Shown here: in pieces, positions 43,373 to 52,895 of the stretch
How positions within the stretch are numbered: the stretch's first letter is position 1
How the letters are laid out: each line of letters starts with the position of its first letter
NCBI GenBank assembly: GCA_002359315.1
Contig: DEMS01000020.1
Span: 75,844-139,843 of the forward strand
Source: Bacteroidetes bacterium UBA2664
GTDB lineage: Bacteria > Bacteroidota > Rhodothermia > Balneolales > Balneolaceae
DNA length: 64,000 bases
Reading direction: 5' to 3'
The notes under the pieces: generated by a model
What the model saw: only the letters and a program-made list of their open reading frames with translations
Told to the model about the DNA's origin: nothing
Database searches by the model: none
Made by a program: the position numbers and the translations under genes

Positions 43373-44645
43373 ACTGATCCAGTTTTCTATAGAGTGTTCG
43401 TTCACTAACTCCTAAAGCCTCGGAGGCTTTCCTTCTGTTACCTTCAAATCTTTTCAAAGCCTGCATAATTAAAAAACGTTCTGCATCTTCAATGGAGGGA
43501 ATCTCATTTTCGGTAAAAAACTTCTCAATTTCATTCTCATTTTCATCAAGATCGTTCTCAATATCTATTCCAGCAGAACGAATACCCAGTTCAGTGTCAT
43601 TGAGATGATCACGCATATGTACAGAGATATCATTGGGATCAATATTTCTTGATACAGCCGAAGGCAATGCTTTCACACCTTTTTCCGAGATCGTTGAATA
43701 TAGAAATTTAGCGAGCATTTTTTTTAAATCGGAGATGTCAGAACTCATCTCAACCAGTGCCCGATAAATAACACTCATATCACCTGCAGGGGATTCATCA
43801 TTAGATTTCCGGCTTTGATTACGATCTGCTAATACCGGTAAATTATCTGTTGACCCATGAAATTGTCGGCCCTTCAGATACTTTTGAAGTCGGTCCACAT
43901 CTATGAACTTTGATTTTTCCAACACTACAAGCTGCTCTGCTACATTCCGCAGCTCCCTGACATTACCGGGCCAGCGGTAGGAAACGAGTAACTCTTTGGC
44001 TTCATCAGAAAAACCCTGGAACACAGAATCATATTTGGATGAGAATTCTGTTACAAATTTTCTGAAAATGGGAATAATGTCCTCCTTTCTGTCACGAAGA
44101 GGCGGCAACTTAATCTTGACAGTATCCAGTCGATAATAGAGATCTTCTCTGAAGGTGCCTTCTTTTACCAAATCCCAGAGATCCTTATTTGTTGCGGCAA
44201 TGATCCGGACATCCGCTGTATACATTTTGCTGGACCCTACACGGAAGAATTCTCCGTTTTCAAGTACACGGAGCAGCTTTACCTGCACATTTTTTGGAGT
44301 GTCGCCAATCTCATCCAGAAAAATGGTTCCTCCATCCGCCTTCTCAAAATATCCTTTTCGTGCTTCATGCGCCCCGGTAAAAGCACCTTTTTCGTGACCA
44401 AATAGTTCACTTTCAATGATTCCTTCCGGTATGGCCCCACAATTTACAATGACGATATCATTACGGCTTCTTTTACTGACTGCATGAATGGCCCTCGCAG
44501 TCACATCTTTTCCAACTCCACTTTCGCCTTGAAGCAGAACGGTAATATCTGTTGATGAAATCTGCATCACTTTATCGACGACTTGTCGAATTGCATCCGA
44601 TTCACCGGTTAACCCAAATTTTTCTTGAAATACTTGCCTATCCAT
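43359..44645 (-). CDS. Sigma-54-dependent transcriptional activator, no receiver domain
   Basis: The 428-residue protein starts directly with the AAA+ domain: Walker A GESGVGKD (40-47), the sigma-54-contacting GAFTGA loop at 87-92, Walker B TIFLDEIGD near 109 and RLDTVKIKLPPLRDR. A Fis-type helix-turn-helix ends the protein (GNRRKASEALGVSERTLYRKL). The middle (about 265-385) is a variable linker. There is no receiver or sensor domain, so control must come from partners or expression. Overlap with lptE suggests a link to envelope biogenesis. Confidence 0.92.
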   Translation of the reverse strand: MDRQVFQEKFGLTGESDAIRQVVDKVMQISSTDITVLLQGESGVGKDVTARAIHAVSKRSRNDIVIVNCGAIPEGIIESELFGHEKGAFTGAHEARKGYFEKADGGTIFLDEIGDTPKNVQVKLLRVLENGEFFRVGSSKMYTADVRIIAATNKDLWDLVKEGTFREDLYYRLDTVKIKLPPLRDRKEDIIPIFRKFVTEFSSKYDSVFQGFSDEAKELLVSYRWPGNVRELRNVAEQLVVLEKSKFIDVDRLQKYLKGRQFHGSTDNLPVLADRNQSRKSNDESPAGDMSVIYRALVEMSSDISDLKKMLAKFLYSTISEKGVKALPSAVSRNIDPNDISVHMRDHLNDTELGIRSAGIDIENDLDENENEIEKFFTENEIPSIEDAERFLIMQALKRFEGNRRKASEALGVSERTLYRKLDQYELD

Positions 44646-44835
44646 AATACAATTTACTTAAACTGCCTAAAGTTAAGAAAGTTCTTATTCTTGGCATAAA
44701 AAATGGAGGAATGTTTATTTAGATGCTATTTTAATGTGAGAATTTTTAAATAGAGTTTTTATTTTCAATAAAGTCATTATTTATCAATAGTTTAAGATAA
44801 AATTGAAATAAGATATCAGCAGATTTATACACCCT

Positions 44836-46584
44836 ATGGATGACTCCATTTTTTGTAAAAACACTTCTGAACGGTTAAAAAAACATTTTAAAATCATTTA
44901 TGGAGAAGATCATGTAGAAGATTGCATGGACAGAATCCGGGCTCATATCCATAAATTTAATCTGAAGCCGGTTGATTCGGTGCCGGAAGAGAAGATGTGG
45001 ACTCAGGAAGATCATATCCTTATTACCTACGGGAATATGGTTCAGCCTCAATTCAGAGAGTCTGTCTCTAAACTCCACAAACTCTATCAATTCCTCAAAA
45101 ATGAACTGCAGGATACGATTAGTACTGTTCATATTCTACCCTTTTTTCCCAGTTCATCAGACGATGGCTTTTCAGTGATCGATTACAGGCGTGTTGATGA
45201 GACGATCGGCGGATGGGATGATATCTCTCATATGAGTGAAGAGTTTAAGATTATGGGGGACTTGGTGATGAATCATACTTCCAGATATAGTGAGTGGTTT
45301 GAAAAATATCTGGAAAACCGGGAGCCGTATGACAAATTTTTTATTGAAATGGATCCTGAGGCCGATCTTTCGATGGTAACCCGGCCCAGAAGTACACCGC
45401 TGCTAACACCGGTTCACACCACAAACGGTGAGAAATTTGTGTGGTCTACATTTAGTAATGATCAAATTGACGTAGATTTTTCAAATCCGGATGTACTTTT
45501 TGAATATCTGGACATTTTCTTTTTCTATCTGAGCAAAGGACTTTCGGTGATACGGTTAGATGCTGTTGCATTTATATGGAAAGAACCGGGCAAAAACTGT
45601 ATTCATCTAAAAGAGACCCATGAGATCATTAAATTGATTCGAACGATGGTAGACTGTTTCGCCCCGCATACAACGATCATTACCGAAACAAATGTGCCCC
45701 ACAAAGAGAATATCAGTTATTTTGGTGATGGTGATGAAACACACATGGTGTATCAATTCAGCCTACCTCCTCTGCTGCTCCACGCTATTTTAACAGAAAA
45801 TGCATTTTATTTGACCGAGTGGGCAAAGTCATTAAAAGAGCTACCTGAAAAATGTACATACTTTAATTTCACATCGTCACATGACGGTATTGGAGTACGT
45901 CCACTGGAAGGATTGGTACCGGATTCTGAATTTACAGAACTGGTGGATGGCATACGACAAAAGGGCGGATTTGTATCAGAAAAAAAGAATCCCGATGGCT
46001 CATTAAGCCCTTATGAGCTCAACATCACTTATTTTGATGCGTTCAGTGGTTTGAATGGATCTAAGGATATGCAGATGAAACGATTTTTATGTTCACAGAT
46101 CATCTGTTTAAGCCTGAAGGGGGTTCCCGGTATCTACCTCCATAACCTGATGGCAACAAAAAATAATACAGAAGGGGTATCAATAACCGGCAGATATCGG
46201 ACCATCAATCGGAAAAAATGGTACTTCGATGATCTAATGGATACGATCAATGAGCCCGGATCAATTCCATCTCAAGTATTTAAAAAAATGAAAGAGGTAA
46301 TGAAATGCAGAAGTAATTTAATAGCATTTCAGCCATTTGGTAAACAGGTAATTTATGAAGTGGATTCTGACCTGTTCTGTCTGATGAGAAAAGATATCAG
46401 TGAGAGCCAGAGAGTACTTGTTATCGCCAATGTAACCGGTAAAATCAAAGAGATCGATACAAAAAACCTCTCACTGCCGATTGATGTAAAGAAGGATTAT
46501 GTTGATCTATTGAATGGGGAGCTTATTTTTAATGAAGGTTTTGCAAAATTAGATCCCTTTCAAGTTGTATGGGTACGGTTCTGA
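44836..46584 (+). CDS. GH13_18 sugar phosphorylase, probably glucosylglycerate phosphorylase
   Basis: The 582-residue enzyme is of the sucrose-phosphorylase subfamily of GH13. Catalytic residues appear in SVIRLDAVAFIWKEPG (nucleophile Asp near 237), IITETNVPH (acid/base Glu near 280) and SSHDGIGVRPLEG (transition-state Asp near 351). Members act on sucrose, sucrose-6-phosphate or glucosylglycerate with phosphate, releasing glucose-1-phosphate. The WKEPGKNCIHL stretch and the neighbouring gpgS gene favour glucosylglycerate. It may recover the compatible solute when osmolarity falls. Confidence 0.82.
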   Translation: MDDSIFCKNTSERLKKHFKIIYGEDHVEDCMDRIRAHIHKFNLKPVDSVPEEKMWTQEDHILITYGNMVQPQFRESVSKLHKLYQFLKNELQDTISTVHILPFFPSSSDDGFSVIDYRRVDETIGGWDDISHMSEEFKIMGDLVMNHTSRYSEWFEKYLENREPYDKFFIEMDPEADLSMVTRPRSTPLLTPVHTTNGEKFVWSTFSNDQIDVDFSNPDVLFEYLDIFFFYLSKGLSVIRLDAVAFIWKEPGKNCIHLKETHEIIKLIRTMVDCFAPHTTIITETNVPHKENISYFGDGDETHMVYQFSLPPLLLHAILTENAFYLTEWAKSLKELPEKCTYFNFTSSHDGIGVRPLEGLVPDSEFTELVDGIRQKGGFVSEKKNPDGSLSPYELNITYFDAFSGLNGSKDMQMKRFLCSQIICLSLKGVPGIYLHNLMATKNNTEGVSITGRYRTINRKKWYFDDLMDTINEPGSIPSQVFKKMKEVMKCRSNLIAFQPFGKQVIYEVDSDLFCLMRKDISESQRVLVIANVTGKIKEIDTKNLSLPIDVKKDYVDLLNGELIFNEGFAKLDPFQVVWVRF

Positions 46585-46630
46585 TTTGACGAATTAAGTT
46601 ATTGTTTTTTATCGAATATCTAACCGTCAG

Positions 46631-46800
46631 TTCGAGCGCAGTCCCGACGTTTTTTTATGTCGGGACGCAGTCGAGAACTTCCTGCCAAGGCGTAGACATC
46701 TCGATACGCTTCGTGGGATAAAAGAGGAGCGCTCCTCATCTACTCGATGTGACGGGGTAGGGTGTTTTTTTAAAAAACACATAATTCGTCGGTTCGAGTG
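46631..46800. repeat. Intergenic composite palindromic element
   Basis: The stretch begins TTCGAGCGCAGTC and contains GTCCCGAC/GTCGGGAC (46641-46648 and 46659-46666). A 22-base hairpin unit is bracketed by CGCAGTC direct repeats (46637-46643 and 46666-46672). TCTCGATACGCTTCG and TACTCGATGTGAC follow, then the palindrome GTGTTTTTTTAAAAAACAC near 46760. Similar TCGAG-rich strings are common dispersed elements in Bacteroidota genomes. It lies between convergent genes and may also terminate transcription. Confidence 0.6.
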
Positions 46801-46835
46801 CTAGTCTTGAATATGAAGGAAGACTCAATGATAAT

Positions 46836-47732
46836 TCAAATACAGTCGGTTAACTGAGTGAAGTCGGTTATTATCAGATCAGGTAAGATTTTATTGCAGC
46901 GAGAATCATCTTTCCTCCACTTAAGGGATCGCTCATCCCCGGCAAAGAGTGCTGTTTTCATACCCACAGTTTTTGCCGGATAGATATCTTTGAGCATGTC
47001 GTTGCCTATGTAGAGTATATTCTCAGGATTTAGCTGTTTATCAAATGCTTTAATCTTTTTTAAATAATTTTTATAGAATTCAAGTCCGGGTTTTTTCATC
47101 TCCTCTTCATATGACCAATGCAATAATTCGTCTGAAAAGCCAAGTTCCTCCAGCGACTGATTTGTTAATGCTTCTAAAACGATGGGAGTGTAAAATTGTG
47201 AATTTGAGATGATGCCCTGTGTGTACTCTTTTTCCTTAAAATAGTGCAACGTTTCTGTGACATGTGGCATGGGCCAAACCGGATTCATACGCGCTTCAAA
47301 CTCAATGGATATCGTATCGTACAGATCATCACTCTTCTGAAAAGAGATCAGATCCTGATCCTTCATCTTTTCCAGCACCTTCTTCCATACCTGCCTGATG
47401 TCGGGTTCAGGATACTCAATACCCCTGCTTTTAAAGGTTGAGATGATGTTATCAACAACTTCATTATAAATGCCAAACCCTTTTTTACCGGAATCCATAT
47501 TTTTGGTATGGATATCGACTGCAGAGAACACTTCTAATAAAATTTTTTCATCGGGCTCACCATCATCCACTCCAATATCACCAACCCCGGAAATAAAAAG
47601 TGTCCCATAAAAATCGTAAGCAATGACCTCAATTCCTTCAATAAGCTGAAGTTTAGGCATAGTGCCGGTATCGATCCGATCCAGCGGTTTGGATAGTTCT
47701 GTAAATCGTTTGTGATGTTTTGAAAATTTCAC
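46836..47732 (-). CDS. HAD-superfamily hydrolase, candidate glucosyl-phosphoglycerate phosphatase
   Basis: The 298-residue protein has HAD motif I as AYDFYGTLF with nucleophile Asp40 but Tyr42 in place of the second Asp. Motif II is in IISNS near 196, motif III Lys in KKPGLEFY near 232 and motif IV GNDMLKDIYP near 263. Tyr at that site is seen in haloacid dehalogenase-like members. It directly follows gpgS with no gap, so a role in removing the phosphate from glucosyl-3-phosphoglycerate is the best contextual guess; a dehalogenase-like or other role is possible. Confidence 0.65.
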   Translation of the reverse strand: MKFSKHHKRFTELSKPLDRIDTGTMPKLQLIEGIEVIAYDFYGTLFISGVGDIGVDDGEPDEKILLEVFSAVDIHTKNMDSGKKGFGIYNEVVDNIISTFKSRGIEYPEPDIRQVWKKVLEKMKDQDLISFQKSDDLYDTISIEFEARMNPVWPMPHVTETLHYFKEKEYTQGIISNSQFYTPIVLEALTNQSLEELGFSDELLHWSYEEEMKKPGLEFYKNYLKKIKAFDKQLNPENILYIGNDMLKDIYPAKTVGMKTALFAGDERSLKWRKDDSRCNKILPDLIITDFTQLTDCI

Positions 47733-48704
47733 TTAGCGATTGAATTTTTTCCGATATTCCTCAATCTCAATCATCGGAGGCCTTTCGTCTTCAATTATTT
47801 CAATTAATTTTTGTTCATATTGATCTCTTTTTGCCTGAAATTGACGTAAAAGAGTTGTGTGATCCGCTTTATCCAGAATTCCGAGCGCTTTAGCTCTTTT
47901 AATAAATGTCTGTAAAATTCCGAACGACATCTTTCCTAAATCCTGTGTTGGTTTATTTTCATGAACTCGTTTATCCAGATCGGTTTGTGCGAATGCTTCA
48001 AGTCCAAACTTACTGTAAACGTCGATCAAATGAGAAGTTTCAACTCCATAGCCGATCGGAAATGCAATCTCTTCCAGTATTTCTCTTCGAACGGCATACT
48101 CACCTGAAAGAGGTTGAATCATAGCGGTAAGATCCGGGAAAAAGAGTGAAAAGAGAGGGCGAACTAATATTTCGGTTACCCGTCCGCCGCCGGTAGTTCT
48201 CACACCGCCGGACAGTGCGAGGGGCCGGTCATAAAACCCTTTTACGTATTTAATTTCATCTCTGTAAATTAGAGGGGCAAGCAGCCCGTAAACAAACCGG
48301 GGGTGAATATTACTGATATCCGCATCCACATAGACAATGATATCACCTTTTAGCTGATAGATTGCCTTCCATAAATTCTCGCCTTTTCCCCGTTTTTGCT
48401 CCAGATGGGGTAAAATATCTGATGCCAGATATGTATCGGCACCGTAATTCTTGGCGACCTCCAGTGTTTTATCCGTAGAACCGGAGTCTATGACAGCAAT
48501 TTCATCCAGTAACGGATAACGCTCCATCATCTCTGATTTAAAGATGATCACCTCTTTACCGATTGTTTTTTCCTCATTCAGTGTAGGAAGACAGAGAGAA
48601 ATTTTTAGATTTTTTTTCTCTTTTATATCAACCAGTTTTTTGAGATCCCAAAATTCCGAGTGGTGATAGGTGTTATTATCGATCCATGATTGAAGATTAC
48701 TCAC
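47733..48704 (-). CDS. gpgS: Glucosyl-3-phosphoglycerate synthase
   Basis: This GT81-type glycosyltransferase joins glucose from an NDP-sugar to 3-phosphoglycerate, the first step of glucosylglycerate synthesis. The 323-residue protein shows ISLCLPTLNEEKTIGKE near 36, AVIDSGSTDKT near 69, the DXD-like VYVDADISN near 124, and GYGVETSHLIDVY near 210. It overlaps the M20 peptidase gene by 8 bases and abuts the HAD gene. Together with the GH13_18 enzyme across the gap it suggests a compatible-solute cycle. Confidence 0.85.
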   Translation of the reverse strand: MSNLQSWIDNNTYHHSEFWDLKKLVDIKEKKNLKISLCLPTLNEEKTIGKEVIIFKSEMMERYPLLDEIAVIDSGSTDKTLEVAKNYGADTYLASDILPHLEQKRGKGENLWKAIYQLKGDIIVYVDADISNIHPRFVYGLLAPLIYRDEIKYVKGFYDRPLALSGGVRTTGGGRVTEILVRPLFSLFFPDLTAMIQPLSGEYAVRREILEEIAFPIGYGVETSHLIDVYSKFGLEAFAQTDLDKRVHENKPTQDLGKMSFGILQTFIKRAKALGILDKADHTTLLRQFQAKRDQYEQKLIEIIEDERPPMIEIEEYRKKFNR

Positions 48705-49866
48705 AATATCCTCCGTCTATAGCTAAAATAGTTCCAATTACCTGTGCCAACCCTCTATAAATTGGCTCAATTTGTATGGTTTCATTTGATTCAAAAATTT
48801 GCTCACCGGTTGTTATCCCCAATGTGAGTGCCGGTATCTGTTTCTCAATCAGAGCTGAGAGTTCTGATATACTGGGAGATAATCTGGGCTCAATATCGAG
48901 TTGCTTCATTACTTTTCGGGCGCATTTGGTCAGAGGGGCGTCATAACGAATGCCACCGGGTGACCGCCGGGAGATGATATTAAATTCTATTTGATCACCG
49001 GTTTTAGAGGAGACTTCCATCACGATGTCCTGAATGGTTTCACCGGCTTTCTCTACAACTTCTTCTGATTCCGATCGTACCTCGAACCCTAATGTGGCTT
49101 CATGAGCTATCGTATTGAATGTTGTTCCCCCTTCAATGGATCCCATGACAATGCTGGTTCGGGGCCTTCCGGGCAATTTCATCTCATTGATTTTATTAAT
49201 GACTTCATTCAGAGTGAGGATTGCACTGGCATCTCCAAACCTGGACCAGTCATAACTTTCCGGGACACGGCATGTGATCTCACCTCGTAACATCCCAATA
49301 GATGAATAGCTTAGGCGTCCCAACCGAATTCCCTCCAGGCAGATTGCATTTTTGATATCTAACCGGGAGTTTTCCAAAAAGAATTGTATGCCTTCCAGAT
49401 TCCCCTTCCCTAGACTCTTTACATTGGCAAGAAGCACCAGGTCATTTTTTAATTCGATTCCGAGATCTTCTAAAATGTATGGCAGGGTCGATAGTACCGC
49501 TAAACCCAATGCGTTGTCTGCAACACCGGGCCCCGTCACAGTATCACTTGAAATCTCCATGGTGTGATCGATATTTGATGAGAACACTGTATCTGCATGA
49601 GCACTGATCAGCAATGCTTTTCGAGTCTCTTTATCCCCGGTTCCGGCCAAAATCCCGACTCCATTCCCGCCATCATCAATCATAGAGTCAGTGAGTCCAG
49701 CCTCCGCAAATCGATTTAGTATAAATTCGACACGCCGTTCTTCTTTAAACGTTGGAGACGGTATCTCACCGACCATCACCAGGTTAGCAAGAAGTATCTC
49801 CCTATATTTTTTAAGTTTTTTAACTGAAGTAGATAAAAACTTATCGATATTATCGATATTTTTCAT
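48697..49866 (-). CDS. M20-family metallopeptidase
   Basis: A 389-residue zinc-dependent hydrolase: SAHADTVF near 89 (first metal), GPGVADNALG near 112 (bridging Asp) and a dimerisation domain in the middle. The general base Glu expected after the bridging Asp is less obvious than usual (NVKSLGKGNLEG near 148 lacks a clear EEEG). It is first in the gpgS operon. Substrate is unknown; the departures around the second metal site might mean altered activity. Confidence 0.72.
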   Translation of the reverse strand: MKNIDNIDKFLSTSVKKLKKYREILLANLVMVGEIPSPTFKEERRVEFILNRFAEAGLTDSMIDDGGNGVGILAGTGDKETRKALLISAHADTVFSSNIDHTMEISSDTVTGPGVADNALGLAVLSTLPYILEDLGIELKNDLVLLANVKSLGKGNLEGIQFFLENSRLDIKNAICLEGIRLGRLSYSSIGMLRGEITCRVPESYDWSRFGDASAILTLNEVINKINEMKLPGRPRTSIVMGSIEGGTTFNTIAHEATLGFEVRSESEEVVEKAGETIQDIVMEVSSKTGDQIEFNIISRRSPGGIRYDAPLTKCARKVMKQLDIEPRLSPSISELSALIEKQIPALTLGITTGEQIFESNETIQIEPIYRGLAQVIGTILAIDGGYCE

Positions 49867-50013
49867 GATAATTTAGTCGTATTTAGGTTTTATGCCATAA
49901 AGATGTTGAAGATAACACTACTATTTGTCATTATCTCTTACAATATGGAATTTTATTAAATATGATGATTGATCATGCAATGAAGTTGTATGGTATCAAC
50001 CCAATCAACAACT

Positions 50014-51372
50014 TTAGACAAGAACAGATTCCGAATAGAAATCAGTGATAGAGCTTTTTTTGATCGATTTTGCAATCAATGTGGCAGATGTGGACCCTGT
50101 AATTTCTACTTCAACATAGTCGCCTTTTTGAAAATCTTTACGGTCAAAAACGACAACTTTGTTCGTATCGCTTCTGCCGGATAATTGGTCCTCGGAACGT
50201 TTACTTGTCCCCTCTACCAGTACCAGGTGACGATTCCCAATCTCTTTCAGATTATTTTTTTCCTGAATCGACATCTGTTGTTGAATAATCTCAGTCAGCC
50301 GTCGCTTTTTGACTTCTTCCGGGATATTATCCTCATACTTTCTGTGTGCTAATGTTCGCTCTCTCTCTGAGTAAGCAAACATATAGGCGAGATCATACTC
50401 TACCGTTTTCATTAGTGACATTGTTTCCTGATGCTCCTCTTCGGTTTCATCACAGAAACCGGCGATGATATCCGTAGAAAGAGAGACTCCGGGTATGGTC
50501 TCCTTCATTAGTTCAGTCAGTGATAGGTACTCTTCTCTGGAATATGGCCTGCGCATACGTTCCAGCATACTGCTGCTGCCGGCCTGAGCGGGTATATGAA
50601 TATAATTGCAAAGGTTAGGCCGCTCAGCGATCAAATGAAGAAGTTGTATTGGAAAATCTTTTGGATGTGGGGATGAGAATCGAAATCGGATTTCAGGGTT
50701 GCGGCTGCTCGCTTCATCCATTAACTGGGTAAAGTCGACCGATTCATGTTTATAGGAATTTACATTCTGTCCAAGTAGTGTAATTTCCTTATATCCCTGT
50801 TGATTCAGTTCATCGATCTCTCTGAGAATACTGTCCATGGGCCGGCTTCTTTCGCGTCCTCTTGTGAACGGCACCACACAGAATGCGCACATATTGTCGC
50901 AGCCTCTCATGATAGAAACAAAAGCGGTAACCCCATTGCCGCTGGTTCGAACCGGACTGATATCGGCATAGGTCTCTTCCAGTGAGAGCAGTACATTGAC
51001 CGCTTTACGCCCATCTTCCACTTCAGAAAGCAGGTTTGGAATGTCCCGATAGGCATCAGGACCGACAACTAAATCTACTAATTTTTCCCGGTCAATGATC
51101 TGATCCCGAACCCGTTCTGCCATGCAGCCGAGAACACCTACCGTCAGTTCTTTATTATCTTTCTTAAGAGATCTGAACTCTTTCAATCTGTTCCAGACTC
51201 TTGTTTCAGCATTTTCACGTATCGAACAGGTATTCACAAAAATTACATCTGCATCTTCAGCGTGCTGCACCGGTGTCATGCCATCCTTTATTAAAATGGA
51301 ATTTACCACTTCAGAGTCAGCGAAATTCATCTGACACCCGTAGGTTTCGATATAAAAGCGTCGGTTATTCAT
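50014..51372 (-). CDS. miaB: tRNA-2-methylthio-N6-dimethylallyladenosine synthase
   Basis: MiaB is a radical-SAM methylthiotransferase that modifies i6A37 of tRNAs. The N-terminal UPF0004 domain has Cys in TYGCQMN (near 10), VNTCSIRE (near 49) and GVLGCMAER (near 83). The radical-SAM cluster is RGCDNMCAFCVVPFTRG near 153. A C-terminal TRAM domain runs from about 370. Length 452 is normal. It is monocistronic. Confidence 0.96.
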   Translation of the reverse strand: MNNRRFYIETYGCQMNFADSEVVNSILIKDGMTPVQHAEDADVIFVNTCSIRENAETRVWNRLKEFRSLKKDNKELTVGVLGCMAERVRDQIIDREKLVDLVVGPDAYRDIPNLLSEVEDGRKAVNVLLSLEETYADISPVRTSGNGVTAFVSIMRGCDNMCAFCVVPFTRGRERSRPMDSILREIDELNQQGYKEITLLGQNVNSYKHESVDFTQLMDEASSRNPEIRFRFSSPHPKDFPIQLLHLIAERPNLCNYIHIPAQAGSSSMLERMRRPYSREEYLSLTELMKETIPGVSLSTDIIAGFCDETEEEHQETMSLMKTVEYDLAYMFAYSERERTLAHRKYEDNIPEEVKKRRLTEIIQQQMSIQEKNNLKEIGNRHLVLVEGTSKRSEDQLSGRSDTNKVVVFDRKDFQKGDYVEVEITGSTSATLIAKSIKKSSITDFYSESVLV

Positions 51373-51522
51373 TGTTAAATATTCAAATCTTTAAAGCTCA
51401 AAAATAAACATCATTTTGTTCATTTGACAAAATTAATCAGAGATGACGAACGATCCTTTAACTTTGTAGACTAACGAAGCATACCTTGATGCTGAATCAG
51501 AGGCATAAGTTTTTGATTACTC

Positions 51523-52383
51523 TCACTCTTCAAGAATCTCAACCAACTCAACTTCAAATACGAGTATAGAATTTGGAGGAAAAACTATTTCCCCACGTGG
51601 ATCTCTGGGAGGGTTATTACCATATGCGAGATTGGGTGGAATAAATAATTCAAACTTTGATCCTTCATTCATCAATAACAATCCTTCTGTAAAACCATCG
51701 ATTACGCCATCAACTCTGAATTCGGCGGTATCATCCCCATCCGTTTGATCAAAAACTACACCATTTGTTAAGGACCCTTTATATCGGACACGAACATCAT
51801 CGGTTGATACCGGTGATTCACCCTCACCCTCTTCAATGACATGGTACTGAAGTCCGCTATCGGTTACCTTTATTTCGACATCTTCGCGGGCTGCATTTTG
51901 TTCCAGGAATGTATCCACATCCCTCAGAAACGAATCGAGAGTAATTTCATAAATCACAACCGCACCGCATTGAATGATCGTGCCACGTGGGGGATTATTA
52001 CCAAAAGCCAGTTCAGGCGGCATTACCAATTCAAATGTTGAGCCTTCACTCATCAATGATAATCCCTCTCGTAATCCCGGGATGAGGCCATCATTCAACA
52101 GAAAAAAGATGAGGCCGTCTGTTTCCTCAAAAACATCATCACTAACCAGCTTGCCTTTAAATTCGACAAATACAAACTGATTTTCCTGTGGAATTTCTCC
52201 ATTGCCCTCCTCAACTACTTTATAGATGAGTCCGCTCTCTGTTTCTATATAATCCTCTCTATCCGCATATTCAGCAAGGATAGCCGATTGATCGACGGGT
52301 ACACAGTCGTTGTTGTTGTTTGCATCGAGGCAGCCGGTAAAAAGAAGGGCTGCAAATAAAAGAAGAGTCAAATTGTACTTCAT
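51523..52383 (-). CDS. Lipoprotein with two FKBP-type peptidyl-prolyl isomerase domains
   Basis: The 286-residue protein has a lipoprotein signal (FAALLFTGC). Two FKBP domains follow at about 60-150 (NQFVFVEFKGKLVSDDVFEETDG, GSTFELVMPPELAFG) and 175-284 (DDVRVRYKGSLTNGVVFDQTDG, GSKFELFIPPNLAYG). Both keep most FK506-site aromatic residues. It should catalyse proline isomerisation in the periplasm or at the outer membrane. The upstream part has a Cys pair, C19 and C27. Confidence 0.9.
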   Translation of the reverse strand: MKYNLTLLLFAALLFTGCLDANNNNDCVPVDQSAILAEYADREDYIETESGLIYKVVEEGNGEIPQENQFVFVEFKGKLVSDDVFEETDGLIFFLLNDGLIPGLREGLSLMSEGSTFELVMPPELAFGNNPPRGTIIQCGAVVIYEITLDSFLRDVDTFLEQNAAREDVEIKVTDSGLQYHVIEEGEGESPVSTDDVRVRYKGSLTNGVVFDQTDGDDTAEFRVDGVIDGFTEGLLLMNEGSKFELFIPPNLAYGNNPPRDPRGEIVFPPNSILVFEVELVEILEE

Positions 52384-52418
52384 GAGAATAAGTTTAAAAT
52401 CGTTATAAAATGATTGTG

Positions 52419-52895
52419 TTACAATGTTGCAATATAAGGCAGCGTTCGAACTCCTGTTTCAATTATTGAAATATTCCTGGGGAATTGATGCTCTATATGA
52501 TCACTTAGACGATGGTCATAGAATTCCGATTCCGTATAATTGCTCCACCATGCTCTTAACGCATCAAGTGGTGGAATGATATCCAGAATTTCATCTGCAG
52601 TATAGAGCAGTAAATTGTGGTGAATTTCATCCAGGTGATCCACGATTTGTCCGGCAATGGCAACCATAAACGGTGCGTTTTGATTCTGTTCCCCGATCAT
52701 CAGGTTGTGAAGTGAATAGGAGAGTTCAACGGTTTCATCAATTCGCATCAAAATATCATCACGGTAAACTTTTTCCATCTGATCTGCCCGTTTTCTGTAG
52801 GCAGAAAAATTACGAGACAGTCTTTTCCCAATCATAAGGGTAATACCTGTTGTTGCGGCGGAAAAAGTGAGTAGATCCCGATTTAATTGGGCCAT
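52419..52895 (-). CDS. Hypothetical helical protein
   Basis: The 158-residue protein is rich in helices with a short hydrophobic N-terminal segment (LLTFSAATTGITLMIG) that may anchor it in the membrane. No known motif is recognised. It overlaps pyrE by 13 bases, so it is probably co-translated with it. Conserved His/Asp residues (VDHLDEIHHN near 88) could bind metal but this is speculation. Confidence 0.55.
   Translation of the reverse strand: MAQLNRDLLTFSAATTGITLMIGKRLSRNFSAYRKRADQMEKVYRDDILMRIDETVELSYSLHNLMIGEQNQNAPFMVAIAGQIVDHLDEIHHNLLLYTADEILDIIPPLDALRAWWSNYTESEFYDHRLSDHIEHQFPRNISIIETGVRTLPYIATL

Noticed and set aside
46585..46835. Possible tRNA or other RNA gene because of GGTTCGAG-like strings
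   Set aside because: No cloverleaf can be formed and the strings belong to the dispersed palindromic element.
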